A stretch of DNA of 6,983 bases from CAYWMQ01 sp964459635 (lineage in GTDB: Bacteria; Patescibacteriota; Minisyncoccia; Phycocordibacterales; UBA12088), in contig CAYWMQ010000043.1 of NCBI GenBank assembly GCA_964459635.1, forward strand, positions 1-6,983. Direction: 5' to 3'. Below, one piece after another: positions 1-5,695 of this stretch (positions are counted from its first letter, which is position 1; every line of letters begins with the position of its first letter). The position numbers were made by a program, and so were the translations under genes. Under the pieces are notes generated by a model. That model did no database searches. It was not told where the DNA came from and saw nothing but the letters and a program-made list of their open reading frames with translations.

Positions 1-8
1 ATGCTACC

Positions 9-1379
9 ATGGTGTGTATGACAACACGCCTTGACGACCTCACCCACTACACTGTGCCGCTCAGTGGCGGCGGTAAGGTGCTCGTACTCGACACCGGGGC
101 GACCATAGGCCCCGAAGCGGCGGCCATGCTCCAAGCCCTCCACAGCCGCTCCACGGGGGGTATTGCGAAGCACTTGGAGGTGCTCGCGGAAAAGGGCGCA
201 GACAAGTTCATGTCCACCTTCTACGTGGGCTACGGCCATAAGTCCATTGGCGATTGCGGCTCGGCCACACTTTTCGTGGAAGGTGTGTCAATGCTTGCGG
301 CGAAAGCGATACAGGACTGGCCACTGTACTCGGGCCAAGAGTCGTCGACACGCTATGTGGACTTCGCTGCGCAGCCATTCCTCAACCCCCTGGGCACTGA
401 AGAGGGTGAGCGCATCCTTGAAGCGTGGCGAACTTTTTACCTGCGCGGCGTGAGCGAGCTCCCTTTCGTACTCAAAGAACGCTTTCCGCGCGGTGCGGAC
501 GAAAAGGAGACCACGTACGACAAGGCGATTGCGGCGCGCGCGTTCGACATAATGCGTGCCTTCCTGCCCGCAGGTGCCGCCACGAACCTTGCCTGGACCA
601 TGAACTTGCGGCAGTTCGCCGATGCATTGCCTCACCTGCGGCACCATCCGCTTGCCGAAGTGCGCGAGATAGCAACAGCATCGGAAGAGGCGCTTTTGCG
701 CGCCTTTCCAAGCTCCTTCAGCACCATACGCTGGGACGGCACGGAAGCCTATATAGATGCACGTATGCGCGAGTACTACTTTGACGACACAGCAGCGGTA
801 GACTTTGAGCTTTTCTACGACGGCGTGAACCGCGAGCTCCTTGCGGAGTACAGGGGTGCGCTTGCGAGCCGCCCGAACAACAAGACCGAGCTGCCGCACC
901 GGCTTGGTGAGGCGGGCATGGTGGGTTTTCGCTTTCTGCTCGACTTCGGCTCGTTCCGCGACGTGCAGCGCCACCGCGCGGTGCGCCAGCGCATGCCGCT
1001 CCATACGACGCGTCACGGATTTCATCCGTGGTATCTCGGTGAGTTACCGGATACGCTACGGGTGGAGGCACAGACGCTCATACAAGAGCAAACAAGGGCC
1101 ATCCTCGGCCTCAACGCGAGCCCGGAGCTCGCTCAGTACTACGTAGCTATGGGCTTTCTGGGCACCAACAGGCTCGTGGGCACACTCCCCGCGCTCGTGT
1201 ACCTCGCAGAACTACGCAGCACGCGCTTTGTGCACCCCACTCTACGCGAGCGAGCTCGCCAAATGGCTGCAGCCCTTACCGAGCGCTTTTCTGAACACGG
1301 TCTCGTGGTACACTTGGACGGTGATCCCGACCGCTTCGATGTGCGTCGCGGGGAGCATGATATTGTGCAACGCATATAA
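9..1379 (+). CDS. thyX: Duplicated (two-domain) ThyX-like FAD-dependent thymidylate synthase
   Basis: The family converts dUMP to dTMP with methylenetetrahydrofolate, FAD and NADPH in the cytoplasm. At 456 residues this is about twice a usual ThyX (roughly 220-250) and it contains two ThyX-like halves. N-half (about 60-235): a GHKSIG segment at 76-81, an S113-T-R115-Y116 motif, and an ARAFLP...TNLAWTMNLR region at 177-201 followed by LRHHPLAEVRE. C-half (about 265-430): an RHR motif at 321-323 and a matching ELRSTRF-HPTLRE stretch at 401-414. In the N-half the three residues at the RHR position are DWP (103-105). In the C-half the Ser expected seven residues after RHR is Leu331. The two halves may therefore build composite active sites (inference). 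The next gene starts 2 nt after the stop, so they are probably co-transcribed. ATG 18 is an alternative start. No in-frame stop lies between base 1 and ATG 9, so the true start could lie outside the window. Confidence 0.85.
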   Translation: MVCMTTRLDDLTHYTVPLSGGGKVLVLDTGATIGPEAAAMLQALHSRSTGGIAKHLEVLAEKGADKFMSTFYVGYGHKSIGDCGSATLFVEGVSMLAAKAIQDWPLYSGQESSTRYVDFAAQPFLNPLGTEEGERILEAWRTFYLRGVSELPFVLKERFPRGADEKETTYDKAIAARAFDIMRAFLPAGAATNLAWTMNLRQFADALPHLRHHPLAEVREIATASEEALLRAFPSSFSTIRWDGTEAYIDARMREYYFDDTAAVDFELFYDGVNRELLAEYRGALASRPNNKTELPHRLGEAGMVGFRFLLDFGSFRDVQRHRAVRQRMPLHTTRHGFHPWYLGELPDTLRVEAQTLIQEQTRAILGLNASPELAQYYVAMGFLGTNRLVGTLPALVYLAELRSTRFVHPTLRERARQMAAALTERFSEHGLVVHLDGDPDRFDVRRGEHDIVQRI

Positions 1380-1381
1380 CT

Positions 1382-1710
1382 ATGGATAAGACACTTAAAG
1401 AATCACTGGAACGTGCCAACCTTGACCTAGCGCAAGGTGAGCGCGCAGCGGAAGCGAGTTTAGCCGAGCTGCGCATGCAAGCGCAAGCGCTGTTCTTCAA
1501 AAAAAAATTGCAGCCGTACACAACGTACCTGTTGAGGAAGTACACAGCAGCAATCCACGTTTCCGGGATGACCTTGTGGAGCTTATGGTGGAAGGACGCC
1601 GGTGGTGGGATACCTGGTGGCTCGATAATGAGTCGGGTTTTGCTCCAGGTGCGATTGCTGACGAGGTGGCCGAGAAAGCGTTGCAAGATTACAACAACAC
1701 CCTCCACTAA
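1382..1710 (+). CDS. Small unknown protein read through a frame change at an A9 run
   Basis: Function not recognised. The frame from ATG 1382 gives a charged, helix-prone N-terminal part (42 residues ending FFKKK) and meets nine A at 1499-1507. In the same frame it continues to 1723 with an implausible Arg/Thr/Trp-rich tail. After a -1 shift on A-AAA-AAA, reading resumes at ATT 1507 and stays open for 67 codons to TAA 1708-1710. That tail looks like a normal acidic protein (VPVEEVHSSNPRFRDD, then RRWWDTWWLDNES, then a helical stretch ending NNTLH). The joined product would be about 109 residues, ending 9 nt before the next ATG. Explanations are programmed ribosomal or transcriptional slippage, a recent inactivating mutation, or a one-base homopolymer error. 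Without the shift, the frame-0 stop overlaps the next start as ATGA. The gene sits 2 nt after thyX; no Shine-Dalgarno sequence is visible. Confidence 0.65.
1499..1507 (+). other. A9 homopolymer, putative -1 slippage site
   Basis: Nine consecutive A fill three in-frame AAA codons (40-42 of the gene starting at 1382). A -1 slip, or one extra A in the transcript, moves translation into the open frame that starts with ATT at 1507. The zero frame lacks protein-like character beyond this point. I saw no convincing downstream hairpin and no upstream Shine-Dalgarno-like stimulator. RNA-polymerase slippage or a sequencing error is therefore at least as likely as dnaX-type ribosomal frameshifting. Confidence 0.55.
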
Positions 1711-1719
1711 AAATAAGGT

Positions 1720-2100
1720 ATGAATGAAAACGAACCGGTAACGGACGTCTTGAAATCCCTTTCGTCGGACTACCCTTTCGCGACAGAGAAAGATTTGATG
1801 CTTCCCGAGCAAGTGAAGTGTGCAACACTGCGCATGGGTGAAACCTTATACTGGGGTGTTACACATGGAGACATCACCATCAACAAGCTGAGCGACGAGG
1901 AACTGAAGTCCATTGACCACATGAGCAACCAAGAAATCGACGCGGCGCGAGGCTTTTTGACAACGCATGACCGGCTGGTAACAGTTGCCGAGGGGTATGA
2001 TATCGCGGAGAAGTCAGGGCAGCTCGACGAGTCGGCGGATCGTACGCATCCGCAATCAGAGCACGTGCACACTACATTAGAGCTTCGAGAGGCAGCGTAG
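1720..2100 (+). CDS. Hypothetical protein, 126 residues
   Basis: No family recognised. The protein is acidic and soluble-looking, without a signal peptide or membrane segment. The middle reads as mixed strand and helix (ETLYWGVTHGDITINKLS, then DEELKSIDHMSNQEIDAARGF). The last 25 residues are polar and His/Glu-rich and probably disordered. It is the third gene of the thyX set, starting 9 nt after the shifted-frame stop of the previous gene. AAGG lies only about 1 nt upstream of the ATG, too close to act as a normal ribosome site, so translation is probably coupled to the preceding gene. Met27 is a less likely start. A hairpin follows at 2126. Confidence 0.65.
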   Translation: MNENEPVTDVLKSLSSDYPFATEKDLMLPEQVKCATLRMGETLYWGVTHGDITINKLSDEELKSIDHMSNQEIDAARGFLTTHDRLVTVAEGYDIAEKSGQLDESADRTHPQSEHVHTTLELREAA

Positions 2101-2125
2101 GCGGTACCTTCACCTTGAAAAGCGA

Positions 2126-2150
2126 GACCCCGGCGATTGTTGCCGGGGTC
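2126..2150. terminator. Hairpin between convergent genes, likely bidirectional terminator
   Basis: Perfect 9-bp arms GACCCCGGC (2126-2134) and GCCGGGGTC (2142-2150) enclose a 7-nt loop. The hairpin lies 25 nt after the + strand gene ending at 2100 and 21 nt after the - strand gene ending at 2172. On the - strand it is followed by a short T-rich stretch (TCGCTTTTC). On the + strand there is no T run. Confidence 0.65.
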
Positions 2151-2171
2151 GTGTGAGCTTGTGGCTGAACC

Positions 2172-2612
2172 TTACTGAGCCGCGTCTTTTTCCAGACGCA
2201 TATATGCGAGAATGGCCCGCTTCGCAAATTTCGCCGCCGAGTCTAGGTCGTTGCACGTGCACGCCGGGCCGTATGGACCCTCAAAGTACTCGATACGTCC
2301 GCCCGGGTGAACCTCAAGCGACACAACCGGCCACGTGCCGGGACCGAATGCATCTCGGCCCGCCTGCACAATTATCCGTCGCGACGCATCCATGCAGATG
2401 ACCCGCATATCCACGCCAGCAACCGGACGTATGCGTTGCCCGGCCGCCGCGAGCGCGTTCCACGTGCAAACAACCTCCCGGACGTCACTGGCGAGGTCTT
2501 CATACACCGCGTCGGCCTCTTCCTCTGCGGTCATGCACACCTCACCCTCCGCCGCAGCAACCGCAACGCTGCCTTGGCAAAACAACTCGAAAAACCTTTT
2601 GAAAAAGCCCAT
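2172..2612 (-). CDS. Hypothetical protein, 146 residues
   Basis: No family recognised. Residues 1-12 are an amphipathic Phe-rich start (MGFFKRFFELF) that could touch a membrane but is too short and charged for a clear signal peptide. An acidic helical region (about 28-46, EEEADAVYEDLASDVREVV) follows. Then comes a probable beta-rich part with RVICMDASRRIIVQ and PVVSLEVHPGGRIEYFEGPYG, and a final helix. Three scattered Cys (28, 49 and 73) plus CTC near residue 119 do not form an obvious metal site. GGAGG at 2618-2622, five nt before the ATG, strongly supports this start. The gap to the upstream dCTP deaminase gene is 63 bp, so co-transcription is likely. Confidence 0.7.
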   Translation of the reverse strand: MGFFKRFFELFCQGSVAVAAAEGEVCMTAEEEADAVYEDLASDVREVVCTWNALAAAGQRIRPVAGVDMRVICMDASRRIIVQAGRDAFGPGTWPVVSLEVHPGGRIEYFEGPYGPACTCNDLDSAAKFAKRAILAYMRLEKDAAQ

Positions 2613-2617
2613 CTTGG

Positions 2618-2622
2618 CCTCC
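2618..2622 (-). promoter_or_regulatory. Shine-Dalgarno GGAGG fixing the start at 2612
   Basis: The reverse strand reads GGAGG, 5 nt, ATG. It is one of only two strong Shine-Dalgarno sites seen in the window and it decides the start of the 146-residue gene. Confidence 0.75.
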
Positions 2623-2675
2623 GTTTCTCTAATACCTATAGACCGGTATGAATCATGCCATGTTTATTGTGAGCG

Positions 2676-3788
2676 TCAACCCCTAAACTGCTTCGCGAGG
2701 CGGGGACCGGACTGGGTGGTGTAGTGGCTTTCTCGCAGGTCATAGAGCGTATCGGGCACGTGCGTCATGCGCTCAAAGCGTATCTTCGCTATCGGCTGAC
2801 CGTGACGCACCACCAGATCCTCAAAGGGCCGCACCTCAAGTGTGAGCGGCCGCCCACGGACCTCTCCCTGCCCACCCCATCCCCAACCCGGGTCGATGAA
2901 ACCGGCGTAGTGGCTGCGGAAATCACCTGAGCGTTCATCCATCGTGGCCATCTCACAGGCAAGCTCCGGTGGCACACGCACCGCCTCGTCGGTGGAGAGT
3001 ATGTAAAACTTGCCGCGCTCCAAACATACGTACCCGTTGTCCGCTATCACTTCTTCAAAAAAATCGAGTGGATCGTACGCGGCTACATGCCTCAGATCAA
3101 GCACGTCGTCCGTTTCCCTGCTTTTGTAGCCCAGAAGCGGTCCGTCGAAGTCGAGTGTGAGGACGGGTGAGCCGTCTCTGTCCGTGGCACGGATATCTTC
3201 ATAGTGCAGAGGCTCGCCCGTGCGACGCCAGAGCAGTTTGTGGCGCTCAAGCGCTATCTGAAAATCCACTTCGGTAAAGCGTGTGTCCGCCGTGAAAAGA
3301 CGGAGCTGTGAGAGCGCTTGCCCGGGCGAAAGGCGCACGGCAAACGACTTTGGGTTAATGACTATCCAAAGCGAGCCCCGCCAACCCCCAGGCACCAGAG
3401 AGTCGTACCTCGGCACCCCGTCCGCAAGGACCCGCACATGCACATCCAGACGGCCGGTCGAGCTTTTCGGGTTGCAGTAGCCGTACACCCCCACCGGCAG
3501 ACGCACCTCTTCATTAAGCCGAGCAATGTATACTCCGCCACGCAGAAGGGGCGCATCAAGGTCGTGCGAGCGCACGTCCATATGGGTCAGGAGCTCACGC
3601 ACCGTCTCTCCCGGATGAAGCTGGAAGATACCTGTTGCACGGTACACCTCATCGGAGAGCGTAAGGTCGAGGGAAGCCGGCGCCACGTGCGATAGCTCCG
3701 CACCCTCGATGAAACCGGCCTCTATCATGTCGCGCAGCACCTGCGCAGGAAGTGCTCCGTGCCGAGACTGCGGATGAGCGGAATGCAT
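2676..3788 (-). CDS. dcd: 2'-deoxycytidine 5'-triphosphate deaminase, two-repeat (DCD) type
   Basis: The family deaminates dCTP to dUTP, feeding dUMP to thymidylate synthase. The 370-residue protein matches the long bacterial DCD family with two copies of the dUTPase-like fold. Repeat one carries PASLDL (37-42), NPKSSTGRLDV (106-116, the nucleotide-binding SS..R signature) and GQALSQLRLF (156-165). Repeat two carries SHYAGFIDPGWGW (292-304), LTLEV with Glu318, and GQPIAKIRFERM (330-341). By hand alignment to single-domain Dcd, the catalytic Glu position is Val143 in repeat one and Glu318 in repeat two. The frame is open up to 3950, but the upstream part would run back through the Nudix terminator. 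ATG 3788 starts just before the first conserved helix and sits 8 nt after an extended -10, so I chose it. A ThyX-like gene is nearby on the other strand, which suits a dTTP supply role. Confidence 0.88.
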   Translation of the reverse strand: MHSAHPQSRHGALPAQVLRDMIEAGFIEGAELSHVAPASLDLTLSDEVYRATGIFQLHPGETVRELLTHMDVRSHDLDAPLLRGGVYIARLNEEVRLPVGVYGYCNPKSSTGRLDVHVRVLADGVPRYDSLVPGGWRGSLWIVINPKSFAVRLSPGQALSQLRLFTADTRFTEVDFQIALERHKLLWRRTGEPLHYEDIRATDRDGSPVLTLDFDGPLLGYKSRETDDVLDLRHVAAYDPLDFFEEVIADNGYVCLERGKFYILSTDEAVRVPPELACEMATMDERSGDFRSHYAGFIDPGWGWGGQGEVRGRPLTLEVRPFEDLVVRHGQPIAKIRFERMTHVPDTLYDLRESHYTTQSGPRLAKQFRG

Positions 3789-3796
3789 GGACGCGT

Positions 3797-3805
3797 ATTG
3801 TACCA
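3797..3805 (-). promoter_or_regulatory. Extended -10 promoter for the dCTP deaminase, probably leaderless
   Basis: The reverse strand reads TGGTACAAT, an extended -10 (TGn plus a TATAAT-like hexamer with one mismatch). No clear -35 lies upstream, as expected for the extended class. Only 8 nt separate the hexamer from ATG 3788. Transcription would therefore begin at or within about two bases of the start codon, giving a leaderless mRNA. No Shine-Dalgarno site is present. The placement downstream of the Nudix terminator supports an independent transcript. Confidence 0.6.
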
Positions 3806-3858
3806 CGTACTCGGCGTTGACTGCGCACCGCTCACCTTGAGTAGTATGGGGACACGCG

Positions 3859-3884
3859 AAAAAGCCGCTCCGGGGAGCGGCTTT
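3859..3884 (-). terminator. Rho-independent terminator of the Nudix gene
   Basis: Perfect 11-bp arms (AAAGCCGCTCC at 3861-3871 and its complement at 3874-3884) have a nominal 2-nt loop, in practice 9 bp with a 6-nt loop or similar. On the reverse strand the hairpin ends in a TTTTT tail. It begins 5 nt after the Nudix stop codon. Confidence 0.85.
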
Positions 3885-3889
3885 GCTTC

Positions 3890-4630
3890 TTATGCAATCG
3901 CACTGCGGCGCACCTGGGGGTTGGTGTAGAACCCCCGCAACGCGCTCCAATACACGGAGCGTATGACCGAAGCGGTCTCGGGCCTGTTGTCCGAAATCGC
4001 GGCCTCAAACTGCGCGGGTGCCACCCATGCGGCGGTCTTCATTTCTTTGGGATTGCGTCGCACTTTGCCCCCGCGCCCCAGAGTAAACACGAGGTAAAAG
4101 TGCGCTTTCCCAAACGCGTACCCTGTGCGTGCAAAAAGACGTGCTTTGTCCTCTGCGCGGGCCTCAATGCCCACCACAAGCGGCACGGCACCCGCTAAGT
4201 GTAATAAACCCCTCTTTTTGATGCCCATTTCCTCCCCGAGCTCCCGTCGCGCTGTTGTTTCCAGTGGTCTGGGGCTATCGAGGTCGCTTTCTTCGACACC
4301 GCCCTTGGGAAACGTGTGCAGGTGTGCGAGGCCCGTCCTTTTCTCCTCGGGCACCGGCTTTGCTTTCTGGTCTATGAGCTTGTGCCGCAAGGCCGAGCTT
4401 GCCGTCACCCCCATGAGTACCTGCGGCTCCGATTGGGGCCGATGCCGCAACACCACCGCCCCGACACAGGGGCGAAACTTCCGCTCATGCGCTGCCGCTT
4501 GAGCCGCGAACACGCCTGCAACATCTGCGAACAACTTGCCGCACTCGGCAACTGGCACGAACTTCGGCACTACAAGCGAGTCGCCGATCACCGTGCCATC
4601 ACCGAGCAGCACTTCCACAACCGGGCTCAT
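3890..4630 (-). CDS. Nudix hydrolase with N-terminal extension
   Basis: Nudix enzymes hydrolyse nucleoside diphosphates linked to another moiety; the substrate here cannot be read from sequence. The protein has 246 residues. Residues 1-52 are an extension not typical of the core fold. The core starts at FRPCVGAVVLRHR (52-64). The Nudix box runs from G110-G111 to I137, with the metal-binding end RELGEEMGI (129-137) intact. The loop between GG and RE is about four residues longer than the consensus, and the usual Glu eight residues before that Arg is Arg121. A late HFYLVF strand (177-182) and EMKTAAWV (196-203) fit the end of the fold. AGGAGG five nt upstream of the ATG fixes the start. The gene is bounded by the rplK terminator and its own terminator, so it appears monocistronic. 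No convincing promoter was identified in 4631-4705. Confidence 0.85.
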   Translation of the reverse strand: MSPVVEVLLGDGTVIGDSLVVPKFVPVAECGKLFADVAGVFAAQAAAHERKFRPCVGAVVLRHRPQSEPQVLMGVTASSALRHKLIDQKAKPVPEEKRTGLAHLHTFPKGGVEESDLDSPRPLETTARRELGEEMGIKKRGLLHLAGAVPLVVGIEARAEDKARLFARTGYAFGKAHFYLVFTLGRGGKVRRNPKEMKTAAWVAPAQFEAAISDNRPETASVIRSVYWSALRGFYTNPQVRRSAIA

Positions 4631-4635
4631 GTGCG

Positions 4636-4641
4636 CCTCCT
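4636..4641 (-). promoter_or_regulatory. Shine-Dalgarno AGGAGG of the Nudix gene
   Basis: A perfect AGGAGG on the reverse strand lies 5 nt before ATG 4630. Most other genes here lack such a site, so the Nudix gene may be translated by a different initiation mode from its neighbours. Confidence 0.8.
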
Positions 4642-4705
4642 ACAAAAACTCAGACCACAGTGACACAGAAGGGACCTATGCGCAAGCAAAACCTTGTCGC
4701 ACACC

Positions 4706-4745
4706 CGTACACAAACACCCGCGCGAGCGCGGGTGTTTGTGTACG
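4706..4745. terminator. Long perfect hairpin terminator after rplK
   Basis: Perfect 19-bp arms (4706-4724 and 4727-4745) have only GA between them. The GC-rich core ACACCCGCGC is flanked by ACAAA on one side and TTTGT on the other, so either strand can supply an A-rich lead-in and T-rich exit. It starts 10 nt after the rplK stop and ends the secE-nusG-rplK operon. The opposite strand has no gene reading into it, so its main use is for rplK. Confidence 0.85.
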
Positions 4746-4755
4746 AACATAACCA

Positions 4756-5178
4756 CTACTTCACCTCCACACCCATAGATCGGGCGGAGCCGGCGATGAT
4801 CTTCATAGCGGCCTCGATACTATTGGCGTTCAAATCGGGCATTTTGACCTCGGCTATTTCGCGCAGCTGGTCTTTGGTGAGCGTACCCGCCTTGGAAATG
4901 TGGCACTTTCCCGAGCCCTTATCTTTGCCTATTTTCTTGAGGATGAGGTTGGATGCCGGGGGCGTCTTGCACACAAAATCGTACGAGCGGTCGTCGTAGA
5001 CCGAGATCACGACCGGGATGATGGACCCCATCTTGTCCCGCGTCGCCTCATTGAAGCGGTTCACGAAGTCGCCAATGTTAATACCTGCCTGACCGAGCGC
5101 CGGGCCGATCTTCTGACCGGGCACAGCCTGCCCGCCGGGAATCTCGAGTTTAAGCTGTTTTACGACTTTTTTTGCCAT
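4756..5178 (-). CDS. rplK: 50S ribosomal protein L11 (uL11)
   Basis: L11 binds the GTPase-associated region of 23S rRNA at the base of the L7/L12 stalk. The 140-residue length is normal. The N-terminal domain has PGQKIGPALGQAGINIGDF (about 20-38). The C-terminal rRNA-binding domain has TPPASNLILKKI, then GTLTKDQLREIAEVKMPDLNA, and ends AGSARSMGVEVK. Start ATG 5178 gives the typical MAKKV opening. No Shine-Dalgarno site is present, and the 5' side is the inverted-repeat arm of the GxxExxY element. TAGTAT at 5190-5185, 6 nt before the ATG, could be a leaderless -10, but no -35 is seen. rplA, the usual downstream neighbour, is absent; a terminator follows instead. Confidence 0.97.
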   Translation of the reverse strand: MAKKVVKQLKLEIPGGQAVPGQKIGPALGQAGINIGDFVNRFNEATRDKMGSIIPVVISVYDDRSYDFVCKTPPASNLILKKIGKDKGSGKCHISKAGTLTKDQLREIAEVKMPDLNANSIEAAMKIIAGSARSMGVEVK

Positions 5179-5180
5179 GA

Positions 5181-5224
5181 CACGATACTAATCAACGAAT
5201 AAGTGCGAATGCTACGAATCAATG
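5181..5224 (+). repeat. Left terminal inverted repeat of the GxxExxY cassette
   Basis: This arm pairs with 5652-5695 at 36 of 44 positions, including the outer CACGATACT block (5181-5189) and an identical CGAATGCTAC block (5206-5215). CGAAT recurs at 5196, 5206 and 5215, a spacing of 10 and 9 bp. The arm overlaps the last codons and stop of the GxxExxY gene and the whole upstream region of rplK. Confidence 0.8.
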
Positions 5225-5595
5225 CGGACGACACGGAGCGGCTTCAAATAGGTATTCCGAAAATTGACGATTAATCCTAGCTTATAATTGCCCGCCTGTA
5301 AATACCGTTGCATTTGGTAAAAATCCTCCTTCGACACAACCGGTTTTGCCTTCAAATCAACTAAGATCTTACCTGCAATTTCAAAGTCGACAATGTTAGT
5401 CCGCATGTTTGACACATCGACCAGAGGGAGGGGCTTTTCTCGCTCATATGGTAGCCCTGATTCCTGCAGATGTTTCTCAAGCACATCACCATACTGCTTC
5501 TCTCGCCCGTAGCGCCCGAGTTGGTTGTGCGCCTTGAAGCAAAGTCCCGTAATGACATATGAAAGCTCCGGATAAATAATCTCGGCACGCGCCAT
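5212..5595 (-). CDS. GxxExxY family protein, PD-(D/E)XK nuclease-like
   Basis: The molecular function of the family is not established; it is usually placed in the PD-(D/E)XK nuclease superfamily. The 127-residue length is typical. The naming motif appears as LGRYGREKQY (26-35): E32 and Y35 are kept, while the first Gly of strict GxxExxY is Tyr29, a variant I associate with CPR members. The nuclease-like core is IVDFEI (D70), ILVDLKAK (D80 and K82) and QMQRYL (Q94, Y98). This is the D-(D/E)-x-K plus QxxxY pattern, so the active site looks intact. It lies between nusG and rplK on the same strand, inside inverted repeats, with lower GC than its neighbours, suggesting insertion. Its leader carries a 10-bp palindrome. 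GGGGA before the ATG is at best a weak ribosome site. Confidence 0.88.
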   Translation of the reverse strand: MARAEIIYPELSYVITGLCFKAHNQLGRYGREKQYGDVLEKHLQESGLPYEREKPLPLVDVSNMRTNIVDFEIAGKILVDLKAKPVVSKEDFYQMQRYLQAGNYKLGLIVNFRNTYLKPLRVVRIDS

Positions 5596-5625
5596 AGTCC
5601 CCGTGTATGTGCTTACAAGCTAGTC

Positions 5626-5635
5626 AATGTACATT
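5626..5635. promoter_or_regulatory. AATGTACATT palindrome in the GxxExxY leader
   Basis: A perfect 10-bp palindrome lies 31 bp upstream of the GxxExxY start. TACATT within it could serve as a -10, with ATGACT 17 bp upstream as a poor -35 (four of six matches each). It may be an operator or promoter for the cassette gene; the support is weak. Confidence 0.25.
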
Positions 5636-5651
5636 TGTCGACTGCGCAAGT

Positions 5652-5695
5652 CATTCATTGGTAGCATTCGTACCCATTCGCAGATCAGTATCGTG
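5652..5695 (-). repeat. Right terminal inverted repeat of the GxxExxY cassette
   Basis: This is the complementary partner of 5181-5224. Reading inward from the nusG side, CGAAT occurs at 5680-5676 and 5670-5666 with a CCAAT variant at 5661-5657, the same 10 and 9 bp spacing as in the other arm. The outer edge falls one base from the nusG stop codon. Confidence 0.8.

Noticed and set aside
288..1025. 245-codon ORF on the - strand opposite thyX
   Set aside because: It lies entirely within the well-supported thyX reading frame, has Arg/Cys/His-heavy shadow composition and shows no recognisable motif.
1276..1812. 178-codon - strand ORF across the end of thyX and the frameshifted gene
   Set aside because: It overlaps three co-directional + strand genes and has no ribosome site or family features; the opposite frames are more protein-like.
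2651..2679. Promoter TTGACG-N16-CATGAT before the 146-residue gene
   Set aside because: The -35 overlaps the dCTP deaminase stop and the -10 is poor; co-transcription across 63 bp is simpler.
2307..2724. Two overlapping + strand ORFs (2307-2651 and 2335-2724)
   Set aside because: Both are antisense to the 146-residue - strand gene, which has GGAGG correctly placed before its ATG; their composition is Ser/Arg/Thr-rich.
3789..3950. N-terminal extension of the dCTP deaminase up to 3950
   Set aside because: It would be translated through the Nudix terminator and upstream of the extended -10; residues before Met 3788 do not resemble the family.
4125..4663. + strand ORFs opposite the Nudix gene
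   Set aside because: They are antisense shadows of a frame with an intact Nudix box and AGGAGG ribosome site.
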